Assembly (NCBI RefSeq): GCF_002210165.1
Contig: NZ_AQQP01000003.1
Coordinates: 186,001 to 250,000 of the forward strand
DNA from: Phaeobacter sp. 22II1-1F12B
GTDB lineage: Bacteria; Pseudomonadota; Alphaproteobacteria; Rhodobacterales; Rhodobacteraceae
Direction: 5' to 3'
DNA: 64,000 nt
Shown here: positions 63,662 through 64,000 of the stretch, piece after piece
Layout: each line of letters opens with the position of its first letter
How positions within the stretch are numbered: position 1 is the stretch's first letter
Translations under genes and position numbers: made by a program
The notes under the pieces: generated by a model
Seen by the model: only the letters and a program-made list of their open reading frames with translations
Told to the model about the DNA's origin: nothing
Databases searched by the model: none

Positions 63662-64000
63662 ATGCGTATTCTTCTTGCCCTCGCGGTTGCGATGCCAAGT
63701 TTTGCCTTTGCGGCCGGCAGTGACATGTCGAGCCCGCCCAAGACCACGAAAACCACGAGCGAGTGCAAAGGCACGCAGGTCTGGGACGACAAGACCCAGT
63801 CTTGCGTCGATCCCAAGGAATCTTCGCTCGACACCGACACGCTGTATGGCGCGGTACGCGAGCTGGCCTATGCCGGGCGCTATACCGACGCACAAGCGGT
63901 TCTGGCCCAGATGCCCGACCAGCAGGACGACCGTGTTCTGACCTACTGGGGCTTTACCCACCGCAAGCTGGGCGATCTTGAAACCGCCAACATGTTCTAT
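63662..64000 (+). CDS. Secreted TPR-like protein, N-terminal part (incomplete)
   Basis: The start of a periplasmic protein that runs off the window. A signal peptide (ILLALAVAMPSFAFA) is followed by the Cys motif TTSECKGTQVWDDKTQSCVD, shared with the upstream 52-residue protein, then helices of TPR type (TLYGAVRELAYAGRYTDAQ, VLTYWGFTHRKLGDLETAN). GGAG lies six bases upstream. TPR proteins act as binding scaffolds; partner unknown. Confidence 0.85.
   Translation, partial: MRILLALAVAMPSFAFAAGSDMSSPPKTTKTTSECKGTQVWDDKTQSCVDPKESSLDTDTLYGAVRELAYAGRYTDAQAVLAQMPDQQDDRVLTYWGFTHRKLGDLETANMFY

Overview
The window looks like chromosome of a Roseobacter-group member of the Rhodobacteraceae (Alphaproteobacteria). 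The basis is a GC-rich sequence with a complete RcGTA-type gene transfer agent (GTA) cluster, a VPLPA-CTERM sorting signal, a Mur-type manganese operon, a DUF6314 gene, a PaoABC-like aldehyde oxidoreductase and a cobalamin-riboswitch-controlled class Ib ribonucleotide reductase. No rRNA is present, so genus cannot be fixed; this is inference from gene content.

Layout. 1-2.8 kb: the 3' end of the pyruvate dehydrogenase E2 gene, an MFS exporter, and cysE on the other strand. 3.0-17.3 kb: the GTA cluster, all on the minus strand and read from g1 (small terminase, near 17.3 kb) to g15 (host-contact tail protein, near 3.3 kb), plus a small linked gene; genes are packed with ATGA/TGATG overlaps. 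17.5-24.6 kb: cell envelope and fatty acid synthesis genes (mltG, fabF, acpP, fabG, fabD) with a divergent HisA-like gene, a GNAT and a DUF2726 protein. 24.7-30 kb: the ribosomal operon rpsF-rpsR-rplI, a Tat-lipoprotein transglycosylase, aquaporin Z and trigger factor. 30-34 kb: the sitABCD manganese ABC transporter. 33.9-36 kb: a copper module (DUF2946, YcnI-PCuAC fusion, SCO). 36.3-40.5 kb: NrdR-like boxes, cobalamin riboswitch and nrdHIEF. 40.7-46 kb: a VPLPA-CTERM protein, UDP-glucose dehydrogenase, an intradiol-dioxygenase-like/ferric-reductase-like pair, and a divergent flavoprotein/LysR pair. 46-50 kb: a three-subunit molybdenum hydroxylase. 50.2-53.9 kb: tRNA-Leu, separate nnrD and nnrE, and glnBA. 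54-64 kb: unknown membrane proteins, an MltB-type transglycosylase, a HODM-like protein, bioY, purB and small secreted proteins.

How genes work together. The GTA genes form one production unit for small tailed particles (packaging, head, connector, tail, baseplate). fabD/fabG/acpP/fabF cover the type II fatty acid cycle from malonyl loading to condensation. sitABCD, the copper module, the molybdenum enzyme and the B12-regulated RNR are separate metal-linked units with readable control signals. glnB-glnA couples nitrogen sensing to ammonium assimilation.

Most notable non-coding signals: (1) two intergenic arrays of an RTRCA/CTGCA-type pentamer repeated at exactly 11-bp steps (five units at 30081-30129, six at 58399-58458), which I cannot assign to a known element; (2) a strong intrinsic terminator with an eight-U tract lying between a TTGACA promoter candidate and the first GTA gene; (3) two identical-form TGCGA-N5-TCGCA palindromes exactly 33 bp apart upstream of sitA; (4) two NrdR-like boxes exactly 31 bp apart just upstream of the cobalamin riboswitch of nrdHIEF.
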